Notes: a model not told the origin generated them from the sequence alone. A stretch of DNA of 64,000 bases from Gloeopeniophorella convolvens (GCA_022496205.1 WTXD01000058.1:95509-159508); one strand, 5' to 3'; positions 45,370-56,239 are shown, counted from the first letter of the stretch. Made by a program: numbers and translations.

Positions 45370-46790
45370 TTATTCAGCCGCCAGCGGCATGGTCGACGCG
45401 ATCTGCGCCAGGTATCATTGACACGAATCCCGAGTGCATTGACGACCGTGCCGAACCCTGCAAGCATCACCTGTCCCTCCGTCGTCTGTTCCCGGAATGA
45501 GTAGATGTCATGCGATCTACGAGGTGGGCGTCGAGCCCCTCGTCGATGTTTGATGCGCCGAGCGACGCACCGACCTTCGTGATCGTCTCCATCACCATCT
45601 TGCAGTATGGCTCCGCCTTGTCCTTGAGCTCGTTCGGGGTGCGCCTGATGATCTCCGACACGGCGCCTACCTTCTACGCGGGCTCGACAGCCATCTCAAT
45701 CACCTGCTTGTAGTTATGCCAGTCGAGCGCCATGGGGCGCACCCAGAATGACCTGAGGTTGGGAACGATGTCCTGCTTGATGTACTAGGGCGTAACGCCA
45801 TCAGTCGCAGCGCACTGCTCAACAATATTGAGGACGATCTTCTTTGTCTCTTCGTCGGACGTCTGAGACTCGCGGATGAGGATGACCGTGACTTCTTTGG
45901 TATAGTCCGAGGCGGTCCATGAGAAGGATGATGAAGCCAATGGCCTTCAAGGATGCCGCAAGACCTTTGCTGCGATGCAGACGGAGAGGTACTTGAACAT
46001 GTCGTCGAAAGATTCGATGCCGTACGGTGCCGCAGCCTCCGCGAAGGCGGCAAGACCCAGCGCGGTCATGGTCTCGACTTTTTGCTGCTCATCTTGACGT
46101 ACGTACGGCTCCACGCGGACTAGAGCTATAGCTGACGTCCATATGCTGCTCATCTGACAAACCCCGTGGGAAATGTAGTCGACGAGATTGCGCAGGTAGG
46201 GAAGGACAGCACAGCCTAATATAGGCGTGATCTGCTGCGCAAAGCGAATGCCAGTGTGGTGCGCCTGCCACGACTTCTTGCTACGGCAGATGACCTTGAG
46301 GAAGAGGAGGAGGGAGGGGATGCCGGGCACAGATGCAATGACGGAGAACGCGCATGTGGTGGTGTTGCGCACGTACTCGTCAGCGTGGTCGATGTCGAGT
46401 CGCATGGTGGAGATCATATGCGGGAGGCCGGCCGCTTTGGAGAAGTTGGAGAAGATCTCGTGGCACTCAACACGCGCATAGTAATCCTCGTCAGTTAGGA
46501 GCAGCTCGATGACGACTAGGATCTTGTGCACGTACTGCGGGCGAGGTCATCGAGCTTGTAGAGAATATGGTCAATGAATTTGACAAGCAAATAGCGCTCC
46601 TGGTCCTCGAGCGTGCGCTCCATGAGCAGCGGCAAATCTTATCGAAGAGCGGGCCGACGCCAAAGCTGCGCGCCTTGTCAGTGATCTGGCGCAGGGCAGT
46701 CTTACACACAGGTGGCGTGCCGTCCTTGACTTCGAGCAGCAGGCGCAGGGGTAGTGTCCTGGATGGAGGAGACTCGCGAGCACGATCTTC
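45370..46790 (-). pseudogene. SF3B1 (U2 snRNP splicing factor 3b subunit 1) HEAT-repeat pseudogene
   Basis: Long, very close matches to the most conserved part of SF3B1/Hsh155 appear in order on the minus strand: [15 protein letters not shown] and GPLFDKI (46690-46640), [17 protein letters not shown] (46640-46590), [19 protein letters not shown] (46525 on), [79 protein letters not shown] (45620-45580) and QVMLAGFGTVVNALG (~45455-45415). It carries frame shifts near 46640, 46540, 45960 and several between 45700 and 45950. It also keeps an unspliced ~60-nt intron-like insertion (after SHG, ~46150), so it is a DNA-level copy and not a retrocopy. Many conserved residues are replaced. The genuine SF3B1 gene, essential for branch-site recognition, must lie elsewhere. 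Confidence 0.9.
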
Positions 46791-46799
46791 CACATCTCC

Positions 46800-47161
46800 G
46801 AGTTGCAGTTCGAGCTCGGAGCTGTTGATCTTGGAAGTCGCTTGGTCTGTGCCCTATGCTTGCACCCGAATCCTCACTTCTCGCAACGAGCGCAAGTGAA
46901 GATGGCGTGTGCAATGCAAGGGTACAGGTGTGGCGAAAGCCACGCGGGTGCGGGTGGTGGGGGATGGCCCAAGGGCGTCAACCGAAAGGGAGGGGATGGG
47001 GCACTGTCAAGATTGCAGTGGAAGGTACTGGACGTCGGGTGAGTGAGAGAACGCCCCGCGTTGCCAACGTAGCGCGTGGAGCTGCTGCCAGAAGTCGATC
47101 AGCACGCATCGGAGAGAAGAGGCGGCGCACCCAAAGCAGATCTCGCACTCGAGGCGGACAG
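46800..47161. other. No gene recognised next to the SF3B1 relic
   Basis: On the minus strand this is where the N-terminal part of SF3B1 would be expected, but I can find no convincing match; the relic seems truncated here. Confidence 0.4.
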
Positions 47162-47701
47162 TCATAGATTAGGCCATGACCCTGCCCACGAAGCAAGCGC
47201 GCGCCGTGTAAAGTGCGTTGACGAAGCCGAGTGCCTATTTTCCCCAGCAGGGCCGATGGCGTTGTGCATAGCTATCACATCGTCAAACTCGTCCTCATCT
47301 AGGAGCAGGGCACATACCGTCTCGACGACTTTGGAATTGAGTCGTGACCGTTCGTCAAAGTGCCGCATGACGAGCCAGGGCTCCCGAAAGGTGCCACGCC
47401 GTTCTTCAACTTGGATGGATGGCTGCGGCAGCGGGTATGGTGACGACACGGACGATATCGTCACGTCTTCGCTCGCACTGAGCCGAGGTTTGCCCGTGGT
47501 TTGCAACAAACGCGCGGACGGCGGCGACTTGGCGTGCGGGAACGTCTTGAGCGTGCACGGGAACGGCAGCGCGACGGTGAGCCAGCGGCGCTCCTTCGCG
47601 GGGCTTGATAAGCCGCCGCCGTTGGTGGGTGTCGTAACGGTCGAGACGCATCGAGTCCGAAGCGTCCGGCGTGGGGCATCGGCGAGGGCCTTGATACCCA
47701 A
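47162..47701 (-). CDS. Unrecognised open frame, possible coding remnant
   Basis: A 179-codon minus-strand frame has fairly protein-like composition toward its end (EERRGTFREPWLVMRHFDER, VCALLLDEDEFDDVIAMHNA). I know no homologue, and no splice partners are clear. A longer frame on the plus strand (47076-47810) covers the same DNA, so one of the two is certainly a shadow. It may be a fragment of an accessory gene. Confidence 0.2.
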   Translation of the reverse strand: MGIKALADAPRRTLRTRCVSTVTTPTNGGGLSSPAKERRWLTVALPFPCTLKTFPHAKSPPSARLLQTTGKPRLSASEDVTISSVSSPYPLPQPSIQVEERRGTFREPWLVMRHFDERSRLNSKVVETVCALLLDEDEFDDVIAMHNAIGPAGENRHSASSTHFTRRALASWAGSWPNL

Positions 47702-48003
47702 GGTAGTCGTCCTGGGTACTGGGATGTCCTCGCCCGCGTGCTGGGCAGCACCGGTTACCGGGATCGTGGCCGAGCTGGCCGTTCGATATCCAGAACGTGG
47801 AAAGCTGTAGGCTGTGCGTGCAGTACCGTAGATCTTCCCAATCCAAGGTACTTGCTATCCTCTGCCAGTCTCCAGGAGGCTCCAAGCCTCTTTCCTGTCC
47901 ACCGTTCCCGGCTCCGGGGTGACAGGAAAATGAAGCCTTCCCTCTGCCTGTAAAGTACCAAGACTGATCTGAGGGTAGTGGATAATTCCGCTACGTTCGA
48001 AGC

Positions 48004-48195
48004 GCCATGACCGACCATAGGGCGGTAGACCGCTGCCGCCGTACGAAAACCGACCATACGGAGATCAGTAGTCCCTGCCGCCCCCAAAGTGCCGCAACCG
48101 ACCATAAGGCGATGGACCGCCGCCGCCGCCGCCGCCGCCGTGCGAGGGACGATCATGGTGCGATCGGTGGGTCCTGCCGCCTCCGAAGTGTGCGC
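48004..48195. repeat. Imperfect tandem repeat with (CCG)n core
   Basis: Two to three diverged copies of a ~80-95-bp unit contain CGACCATA(A/C)GG, GC(C/T)GCCGCCGT and CCTGCCGCC(C/T)CC(A/G)AAGTG. Around 48115-48142 the unit contains an uninterrupted run of about eight CCG/CGC triplets. On the minus strand it would read as poly-Ala within a repeated peptide, but I find no supporting gene structure. Confidence 0.65.
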
Positions 48196-48242
48196 GGTCC
48201 AGCTCGGGACCTTCGCCGCCATCGTGTCCGGCGAGAACAGGC

Positions 48243-48309
48243 AGATCGCTGAAGATCTGCCCAATCCCGCACCGATTACGGGGGATCCCGCGCAGATCTT
48301 CAGCGATCT
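48243..48309. repeat. 18-bp perfect inverted repeat (hairpin)
   Basis: AGATCGCTGAAGATCTGC (48243-48260) is followed 31 nt later by its exact reverse complement (48292-48309). It lies in noncoding DNA as far as I can see; a second partial copy of GCGCAGATCTT follows at ~48310. Confidence 0.85.
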
Positions 48310-49151
48310 CGCGCAGATCTTGAAAGGCCCCGTCCTCGCCTTGACCAGCACCTCTAGAATGGTAGAAACAATCATCCTAGATGGTTTTTCAGTCAAACAA
48401 AGGAAGAAAATAGATCAGGACGCACGTCTGGACGAATCCTCGCGACTCGGGCCTTGATCCACCGATATAAGGTGATCGGCGACATTCTGGGTCTTCTTCG
48501 TCAGTCTGCATGTGTGAAAACACCCCTAAGGCTCACAGAGAGGCGTAATGCTGTGCTTGGAAAGTAGAAATGCGGGCAGGGAGTGAGTGGGACGAGTGAG
48601 CACAGTAAGCCGAGTGGAGAACGCGTCGAGCGCCCATGTGACACTGGTGTCGCGCGAGTGACATAGCTTCTCGCGGCTCACCTCACTGCCTCTCCAATAC
48701 TACGTATACTTCGTAGAATAGCACCGATGCGCGCAATACCTACCGGTGAGCGCATTGGAGGTGAAGACGCTGTCATCAGACGAGTAGGTGACAGCAGCTT
48801 CAGCGGGACGGAAGATCTGGTAGTCACGTTCCTGTATCAGTATATCTGTCGCGTCGCACGTCTCGAAGAGAATACCGAGGGCCGATAGGCCTTCGCCCTT
48901 TACGCACACACTCGGTAGAGATCTCTGCAAGTTCGCGACTAAAGCACGTGACCAAGTCAGAACCGCACGTGAAAGAAACAAGGCCTGACGTAAGTAGATC
49001 TGATGTCAGTCCATGACAGGCCACGCCTTCCCGTCTTGCCTTGGTCAATCTGCGAGTGAAATTGAGGAAAGACTGTATAACATTGGAGCCAAGATAAGTC
49101 ACATACTATTCAGGATGACCGTGCCCCGTGTAGCAAAACTGTCTCGGAGTT

Positions 49152-49174
49152 GCTGCTGCTGCTGCTGCTGCTGC
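49152..49174. repeat. (CTG)n trinucleotide run
   Basis: Seven to eight consecutive CTG triplets lie beside the PP2C pseudogene. The minus strand reads CAG (poly-Gln or Ser). Confidence 0.85.
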
Positions 49175-49192
49175 CAGCGGCTCGGTAGGTCA

Positions 49193-49687
49193 TTAGCACG
49201 ACCTTTTTCTTCTACGCAGTCTCCGGCCCCACCAGTGGTCACCGCAAGCAGCCGCGCTTTGCAGGATCCGCGTAGTCGGGCTGCGTAGCACGAGATTAGC
49301 GCCGGCAGAGTGGGGTACGCGCACATCTGGGGTCTGCAGTGAGTCGGTGAATACTCTACGGTCTAGAACGGATCGTCGCGCACCCGTCAGCATGTCTTCG
49401 CCTGTGCCCGGGAGGGCACGCCATGGCTTCCTCACAATTTTGTTGACGATGCGCCTCTTCCTTGACCAATCGTTGTGCACGTTCTGTCCTACGAATCGCG
49501 CGATAGAACCGCCTGGAGTTGATGACAACCCGATAAAGCCGCGTAAGATGGGCAATACCACCATGCCTCTGTAGCCATCATACACAGCAAAGAACGTCAA
49601 CACTGCTTCGCTGATCCGTTCGTTGAGATCGAGGGCGACAGCACGTGCATCTTCAATGGCTACGAGTAAGAACAGTATCACAAACAA
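49193..49687 (-). pseudogene. PP2C-type Ser/Thr phosphatase fragment, decayed
   Basis: Minus-strand translation gives TFFAVYDGYRGMVV, where active PP2C enzymes have FFAVYDGHGG with the metal-binding Asp and Gly. Here His and the second Gly are replaced (YR). Then follow ARFVGQNVHNDW (family: A-K-F-x-G-x-x-V-H) and, in another frame, LRGSCKARLLAVTTGGAGDC (49230-49290), equivalent to GSTA...V.NVGD/TGDSRA. An in-frame insertion separates the first two motifs, and frame changes occur before the GSC block. The spacing suggests the mitochondrial/pyruvate-dehydrogenase-phosphatase type, but that is inference. Other pieces may extend to ~50330 upstream (LARPIYATHPWLHPPLPSA) and ~48700 downstream (RPAEAAVTYSSDD). 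Confidence 0.6.
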
Positions 49688-50739
49688 ACCAGTGGGTTTG
49701 GCTGCTTTAGGGTAAACGGTTGGTGATTTGGAGGTGGTGTTGGTTGATATCCTTTTTCACTATGTGATTCTAAACGAGCTGCAATCAGACTCGTTCGACA
49801 GACGCGAACATATGGACTCCACCGATAACACTGCCCGAATCATGCATCTCGTGTTCACTTTCTCTTATTCCTCTTGTCACCGAGCATCCTGTCATCACTT
49901 TAAAGCCACACGATTCTCAAACGGGGAAACGCTTACGATTTCCGAGTATCTATTGATGACCGGGAAGGCATAGCCGTAGACTGGAATGAAAAGCGGATGG
50001 AAGCGGCGGATGGAGCCAAGGATGGGTGGCGTAGATAGGACGCGCGAGCTGGCCAAGGGAGGAATCTGTCGACGCGACGGAGGCACGGCACATCGCTGGC
50101 ACGGTATCGAGCCCGCTGGCGGCGGCAGCTTCACAATAAGCCAGCAAAAGGGTGGGCGCATCAGTACCTGGACGACTCATCTGCCTGCCTCCACCCTCTG
50201 CGTCGGCTGTGATGCCCGCAACAGACCCAGTAAGCTGTGCCCCGGTGAGACAGGGCGGCTGAGGTATATGGCAGCACTTCTTCAAGTTGCCGCGCCTACG
50301 TGTATCCTTCTGTAAGCCCCATGGGTGCGAATTCATGACATAGAAGATAGGTTATATACTCACCGTATGCAGGTAAGTCCAATTTGAGAGTCATTAGGTG
50401 CTCGTATGGACGCAAGAGCTGGCGATGCGGTGCCAGCGGTAGCCCAAGACCGGGGCTCCTGACGACTGACGACGGTTTGTGTGGTCACGAAGGTGGCTGG
50501 TGGGTGATCCGATGACCTCAGCGGTGGATGCGCTCGTAGTGGCTGATGGCCCAGAGGCCACGGCGGGTCGGAGAAGAGTCTGAGATGCCGATCGATCGAT
50601 GTTCCCTTGCAGAAGCAGCGCATCCAGGTTAGAGGCGCGTCCGACCAGCGAGGCGCTATACCGCCTCTGTGCATATCGAAGAAGGGCCAAATGACGTAGA
50701 GCTGTAAATGATATATGGTACAGACATATCAACCAACCC

Positions 50740-51439
50740 GTGAAACAAAGGCGATCTTAGTGATATGCGCGTACCGCAGATAACGTCGACTCTGGCCTTT
50801 GGCAATATGTGAGCGGTCGCAGTGACATTGTGCTTCACCATTGGGACGAATGTCGGTCGATGAGGATGGGCCGGATGATGCTGGACCACGAGGACCGGGA
50901 CGTCTCGCAGCGGCGACACCGTGCGGGTGTGGCAAGATGCAGTGTACCGTGGTTGACTTTCGGAACTGTCCGGACTGGATCATGACGCGGACGCGCGATG
51001 AATCGAGCGCTCGAGCGCTCAGCGCTCAGCGCTCGGCATCAGCAAAACCGGCAAAACCTTGCGGCCCCTTGCGGGTCTCGCCGGAGCCGCAAGATCCGAT
51101 ATGCGCTTATCTAAGATTATTGTAGATTAGAAGGTCAGCTCCGCGATTATAAGATGCCGGTCCGGTTGTAAGGGAGACATCGTCTCGCATGAGTCGTTGG
51201 CAAGGAACATGGAGCACGGAGATACCCTTTGCAAGGGCCTGCAAGGGCCTGCAAGGGCCTATTGGGGATTATACTTATGCCCGACTTCTTGATAACCGAG
51301 TGCATTCCTTTTAGCCCCTTTGCGATTGATCTGGCAGCATGGTAGATTTAGATATGGCTTTGCCACCCTTTGCAAGAGTTCTATGTGTCCTATGAGACTA
51401 CCAAAGCCATGTACTATATGTCAGCGCAGGTGTGGTATG
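50740..51439. other. Short-repeat rich intergenic DNA
   Basis: The region contains GAGCGCTCGAGCGCTCAGCG-type alternating GAGCGCTC/AGCGCTC units at ~51002-51037 and three tandem copies of an 11-mer (AAGGGCCTGCA) at 51231-51263. No gene is recognised. Confidence 0.55.
51231..51263. repeat. Three tandem copies of an 11-bp unit
   Basis: The unit AAGGGCCTGCA occurs three times in a row. The last copy diverges after GGGCCT. Confidence 0.8.
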
Positions 51440-52365
51440 TCAGAATGCACCAAGTCTGACTTGCTCAAACATGCCTACTGCATCATCATTGTCGTTGTCG
51501 TTGTCGTCACCACCATCCTCTTCCTCCTCCTCGTCCTCCTCTTCATTTTCCTCCTCGTCCTTGTCCTCGTCTTCGTCCTCATCTTCGTCCTCATCATCGT
51601 CCTCATCATCGTCATCGTCCTCGTCGCCATCACCATCATTGTCAATTTCGTCTTCATCGCCATCATCATTGCTGCTTTGATCATGCGCGTCACTATTGGT
51701 CCACCAGGTTGCATCTGCATGGTGCTCCTTCTTGAGATGTAGGTCGAATGTTCGTGTGACAAGGTGGCCAACTCCTCCACCTCGGAACCGCATGAACATG
51801 TCCCAATCTACAAAGCTGGATCATGGTTAGTCGTTGTAGTGAAGAAACGCAAGTTGTAAGTATGTACATGTTCACCCACATGTAATCAAAGTTGCACTGG
51901 TTTTCCTCTGTGTCCCACTTTTGTGTGATTGACGGCCCCTCAAGCCCAGCATCCAAGCATGTGGATGCGAATGTCGGGATGATATGGGTGCCACGGATGA
52001 TATGGTCTGGGTTGATGATCGTGAACACACCTGGCTCCTCAGCAGGGATGTATGAGACACTCGGCAGGCGTTTGTCTCGCCAGCTTCCCTTTGTGCCCTC
52101 ATTTGTACCCATCCACCACACAAATACGAAGTCAAGCCTGCGCCATGGCTCAGGTGAACCACGCACCTTCACCTCGATATGACCCACAGCGAGCGCGCGG
52201 CCGAACCAGTACGGGAAGGACATGTCCGTGCATGGGGCTTCCGGGTCCATGTCTGCAAGAGCCATAAAGAAAGGCCATGTGCGTGGGCTGATAGTATCTT
52301 GTTGACATTGTAGGTCATATGTGGTGTTGAACAGGCATAGCGCAGCTACTGTATTACTCTAAACT
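51440..52365 (-). mobile_element. Plavaka-type (CACTA-like) transposon remnant: C-terminal end of transposase
   Basis: Two exons on the minus strand (about 52365-51868 and 51815-51440, intron 51816-51867) read NTTYDLQCQQDTISPRTWP, FPYWFGRALAVGHIEVKV, RLDFVFVWWMGT, KRLPSVSYIPAEEPGVFTI, PDHIIRGTHIIPTFA, DYMWVNIFVDWDMFMRFRGG and GVGH. This is the highly conserved tail of basidiomycete Plavaka transposases (family pattern: HPYWYARV, V-RWFG, VIRGVHLIPAF, YVNMFVDRDMFMRFRGGGVGH). The upstream catalytic part is absent: the frame closes at ~52370, and no further match is seen to 53000. The fragment is therefore 5'-truncated. It ends in an extraordinary acidic tail from a simple repeat. No terminal inverted repeats were found. 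Confidence 0.85.
51480..51665. repeat. (TCATCG/TCCTCG)n simple repeat encoding an acidic tail
   Basis: The plus strand is an imperfect TCC/TCG/TCA/TCT triplet run of ~185 bp. On the minus strand it reads as ~60 residues of Asp and Glu in the transposase frame without a stop until 51440. In other frames it gives poly-Ser (plus) or Met/Thr/Arg runs (minus), which are composition artefacts. Confidence 0.85.
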
Positions 52366-53079
52366 ACAGTATTAACTACTGATCTCACCAGCTAGAAGCT
52401 TTGAGAGCGATAGAGTTGTAGTGGCAGGAGACACTGGTATTTGCAGTTCCTACAGGTGGCTTTTATATACAGGAGGACCCCTGGGGTCCATAAATGGCAG
52501 AGGCGTGACTAATGGTGTCCACAATATCGCAGATTTGGCCCTGTACAGGCCTGCCTCAATGGATTTCGGCCTCATGCCTTGTCACGCGTTTGAGAAACAG
52601 CCCAGTGAGTAAGGAACGTGATAACTACGGAAGTATCGTATGTAACACTACGGAAATCAGATATGATGGAGCCTAGTATCCGGACTATCTACCATCAAAG
52701 TTCCAGCTCGCTGGCGCAAGCTGTGTTGCACGCGCAGCCATCCGAATGTCGGAGAACATCGGACTCGCCTTCGCTCAACATGTGGTGTAGTTTACCCATA
52801 CCGCAGGGTGAAAGTTGATGCGGTCATTTCGAATGAGCACATCACCGCGGTTGTCATCGGAGAACTCAGGTGGTTCGTGTCCCACATATGGACTACTACT
52901 AGCTACTATCAGTCATGGGTTCAGTTGACCACAGACTCTCTTATCAGTCATGGACAGCCGACGTTGGCCAACCGGCCCAGTTTCACCTATCAGTCATAGG
53001 ATCGGCCGATCAACCAGTTTTTATTGACAGGTCCAGTTTTGATTGGTCCTGTAAGTACAAGTAGAACAATATATACAGC
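52366..53079. other. AT-rich flank with TATCAGTCAT motif
   Basis: No gene is seen. TATCAGTCAT(G/A)G occurs three times at ~52907-52998, next to GGCCAACCGGCCCAG and GATCGGCCGATCAACCAG, the first members of the CCGGTCC-like motif family of the neighbouring array. Confidence 0.5.
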
Positions 53080-53990
53080 TAAGTAAACACCTTGCACCCA
53101 GTATGTAGGTACTATATTAATACTATTGATAGTAGATCACCACTCTAATTACTCTGCATAAGAAAATACCGGACCTGTTAAAGTAACAAAGTGAACTTTG
53201 GAATAGCCAATTGATGTTTCTAATATTAGGAATATACATTATCATACCTTCTACTTGGTACTAATAGGATGAAGGTGACTCTAAGGGATATGCAATAAGG
53301 TGATTTAGAGTAAAATACTGGTCCTATCATATACCAGTCCTGTCACATACCGGTCCTGTCATACATCAGTCATGTTATTGTACATAGTACTAACATATAT
53401 AGTATCAACACAATATGTACATCTAGGTATAATTCTATCACTATATACTATGCATGGACACCTTAACAACACTACCTGAAAAATACTGGACCTGTAAAAG
53501 CAATAGAGTCAACCTTAAAGTAGATAGGAAATGTTTCTGATGTTAGCAATATATTGTGTCTTACTTGTTGCTGGATACTAATGAGACTGAGAGAGCCTTG
53601 AGGGTGATATAACAAGGGAGGATAGTTTATATTACCAGTCCTTCAACATACCGGTCCTGTCATATACCGGTCCTGTAAGCCTATATATATAGTATAAAGG
53701 TTTATAGTATAGAAGCATTGTGTCTATTCCTCCAGGTAATATTTAACCACTGTTGACTGTGTACAAATGCTCCAACAACTATACTGGAGAAATATCAAAG
53801 CTGTTGAAGTCATAGAGTCCATTTTAGAGTGAGCAGGTAGGCCTCTAATGCTAGGACATGTGATCGGTTGGCCAGTTTAATTTATTTAACCAGTTGGGAG
53901 GCAGGATGATTGACAGGTTGCAAATGATCGGACTGGTCATATACCGGTCCTATAATGCTGATACAGTATACTTTAAAGGAGAAACATGTT
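53080..53990. repeat. AT-rich imperfect tandem array, ~300-bp unit, with CCGGTCC motif clusters
   Basis: Three diverged units can be aligned, starting near 53160, 53480 and 53770. Each begins with ATAC(C/T)GGA(C/-)CTGT(T/A)AAAG, then GA.TTTGGAATAG/AACCTTAAAGTAG, a TTTCTAAT/GATGTTAG block and a T/A-rich stretch, and ends with tandem (A)TACCGGTCCTGTCATA. The motif occurs in groups at 53325-53380, 53635-53680 and 53930-53960. No coding capacity. Confidence 0.7.
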
Positions 53991-54507
53991 AATCAAACAC
54001 TAAGTAAGATAGAATGTAAATCTGGACGAGTCACACTCAGTCAACAGATCATATAATACAACACTACTCTTTACATTGCACCATATACTACATCAAGAAC
54101 ACTTCATAAAGCCAAAGGTAGTCCCAGTCCCTCCTCTGCCTGTATCTACATTCCTGGATAGTGAGTAAGATAATGAGTATATGAATGCCTCTAAGAGCTG
54201 CTAGAACTCACTTAGCTTTATCTGATAGCCTAGGTTGTCGTTTCCCCATTGTAGAGACAGCTGACAAGGCTATATTGGGAACAAACCCACCTCCTAAGCC
54301 TCGCTCATGAAGTACAGGAGGACCATCATCTTCCTCAATGATTTGGTTAGAGTGCACGTGACTAGTACTCCCTCTACTCTCTATATTGACTGTCAGATTG
54401 CGTCTAGATGTTGATGCAACCAGGACAGGGTTGGGTGACTTGTTTTCAAGTGCCCTTCTTGGAAATGGCCTCTTAGGGCATGGTGATGAGGGTGGGGGAG
54501 TGTCCTC

Positions 54508-54992
54508 TGTTGAAGCGCAGCAAAGGGTGGAGTGACAACTGAAGGACACAAAGTGACGCTCAGTCAGAGAAGGTCAAAAGACTTATACATTAGTGCAATA
54601 CCTGAAGGACACAAAGTGACGCTGTAAGGTAAAGTAAGCATAAGGTAGAAGTGAAAGGAGCAGTGGTGTACTTGCCTCAGTCAGAGAAGGTCAAAAGACT
54701 GAGGCTACAAAGGTGAAAGAGGAGGTCCTTTTATACAAGTAAGGAGCGACAATAGCATGTGATAAACAATGCTTAGAAAGCCTAGGAGACTCACATGAAA
54801 TGGAGTAAGAGTGGGTACCAGAGTACAAGGTGGGTCATAGAATGCCCTAGAATAGTCTAGAACATGGAGACAAGTGTGGGGCTGAACACAGCCTTAAGTC
54901 TAGAACATTATGTATACAAGATAAGATAGTCCTTGATCATTAGGTCCATATCTAATCTAATCAGAGCCGCCAGGACACTGTCCGTCTCAACA
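54508..54992 (-). repeat. Copia 3' LTR
   Basis: 485 bp with TG...CA ends, in the same length and orientation as 60863-61347. It contains two internal direct repeats: CTGAAGGACACAAAGTGACG twice (near 54539 and 54602) and CAGTCAGAGAAGGTCAAAAG twice (near 54562 and 54679). Confidence 0.95.
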
Positions 54993-54999
54993 TCCCCCC
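54993..54999 (-). other. Polypurine tract
   Basis: On the minus strand GGGGGGA directly precedes the 3' LTR, the expected position of the plus-strand primer for reverse transcription. Confidence 0.8.
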
Positions 55000-55015
55000 G
55001 TGATCAAGACATCCA

Positions 55016-56239
55016 TCATCCTACTAAACCCATTTGCCCAGAGAGCAGGGAGTGGCGCAATTTGGCAAGCGATTTTGTTAAGCCATCTGCTACCATGTCC
55101 TCTGTCTTGGTGCGAACTAGATCTATGACATTGTTTTGAACATACTCGCGGATCTTGTGGTGCTTTAGCTGGATATGTTTGGATCTTCTGCCAGTAACTG
55201 GATTGCTGGCGAGGTCAACTGAACCTTTGTTGTTGCCGGGCAACATGATTGGATCTTCAACATTGTATCCTAGCTTAGAGTAGAAGCTCTGATACCACAC
55301 GGCTTGATTGCCAGTGTCAGTTAAGGCCATGTACTCGGCTTCAGTGGTGCTGAGGGCGATGGTCTTTTGCTTGCGCGAGGACCAAGAGATTGTGCCTTCT
55401 GCTAGAAGGAATACGTAGCCAGAGGTGGAACGGTAATTGTCTGGGTTGTCTCCCCAGCTTGAGTCGGAGTAACCATAAAGTCCGACCCCATTGGCCCCAT
55501 CATAGCGGATGCAATAGTTAATAGTCCCTTTGAGGTATTTGAGGACATATTTTGCAAGGCTTAGATGTTTTGGTGAGGGATTTGCTGCGTACTGGGCAAG
55601 GCGTCCCACAGCAAAGGAAATGTCCGGTCTAGTGCCAAGGTTTGCATAGAGCAAACTTCCAATGAGAGATTGATAGTACTGTCTCTCTTCAGCGGATGCC
55701 TCCTTATCTGACTTGACAAGGTGCACTTTGGTGCCAGCAGGAAGGGGGGTGAGGTTAGGATCGGCACTATCCAGCTTGAATTGCTTCAGCTTGTGGAGGA
55801 TGTATCCAGACTGGTCAATCTCTAGGCGGCGTGAGGGTCGATCGCGAGTAATGCAAACCCTGAGGTAGGACTGGATTTCTCCAAGATCTGTCATCTCATA
55901 GCGTGCACTAAGAGCAGCCTTAATGCGAGTAACCTCAGATAGGGAGTTCCCCATCAAAGTGATGTCGTCAACGTATAGAATAATGATGATTTTTATATCC
56001 CCCCCATGTTGAAGATACACATAGATCCCAGCATCTGAGACCGTGCGCGTGAAGCCGAGTTCCTCAAGAACTCCATGGAATTGCAGGTTCCATGCGCGTG
56101 AAGCTTGTTTGAGACCGTAGATTGCCTTTTTAAGGTGGCAGACCTTGTTCTCCTGGCCTGGTACTGCAAAACCTTGTGGTTGCTCCATATAGATTTCCTC
56201 ATCCAGGTTGCCATGAAGGAACACCGACTTGATGTCCAT
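55016..56239 (-). CDS. Copia reverse transcriptase (part) and RNase H
   Basis: A 407-codon open frame starts within the RT domain (MDIKSVFLHGNLDEEIYMEQ). It contains the catalytic YVDD of RT (LYVDDITLMG), the downstream LGTRPDISFAVGRLAQY, and a Copia RNase H with SDSSWGDNPDNYRSTSGYVF, the ISWSSRKQKTIALSTTEAEY stretch and a KHIQLKHHKIRE end. It stops at 55016 close to the polypurine tract. An in-frame TGA at 56285 separates it from the N-terminal RT part upstream. Confidence 0.93.
   Translation of the reverse strand: MDIKSVFLHGNLDEEIYMEQPQGFAVPGQENKVCHLKKAIYGLKQASRAWNLQFHGVLEELGFTRTVSDAGIYVYLQHGGDIKIIIILYVDDITLMGNSLSEVTRIKAALSARYEMTDLGEIQSYLRVCITRDRPSRRLEIDQSGYILHKLKQFKLDSADPNLTPLPAGTKVHLVKSDKEASAEERQYYQSLIGSLLYANLGTRPDISFAVGRLAQYAANPSPKHLSLAKYVLKYLKGTINYCIRYDGANGVGLYGYSDSSWGDNPDNYRSTSGYVFLLAEGTISWSSRKQKTIALSTTEAEYMALTDTGNQAVWYQSFYSKLGYNVEDPIMLPGNNKGSVDLASNPVTGRRSKHIQLKHHKIREYVQNNVIDLVRTKTEDMVADGLTKSLAKLRHSLLSGQMGLVG

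Noticed and set aside
47076..47810. 244-codon plus-strand frame
   Set aside because: Antiparallel to the more protein-like minus-strand frame; Ser/Arg/Gly-rich without domain.
51432..51680. Poly-Ser frame
   Set aside because: Another reading of the same simple repeat.
51320..51742. Plus-strand frame with long Ile/Val/Leu/Phe run (apparent membrane protein)
   Set aside because: It is the shadow of the simple repeat whose minus strand encodes the acidic tail of the transposase remnant.
52430..52620. Second solo LTR suspected from TATATACAGGAGG similarity to the nested LTR
   Set aside because: Similarity is limited to the TATA-like segment; no TG...CA ends or target duplication found.
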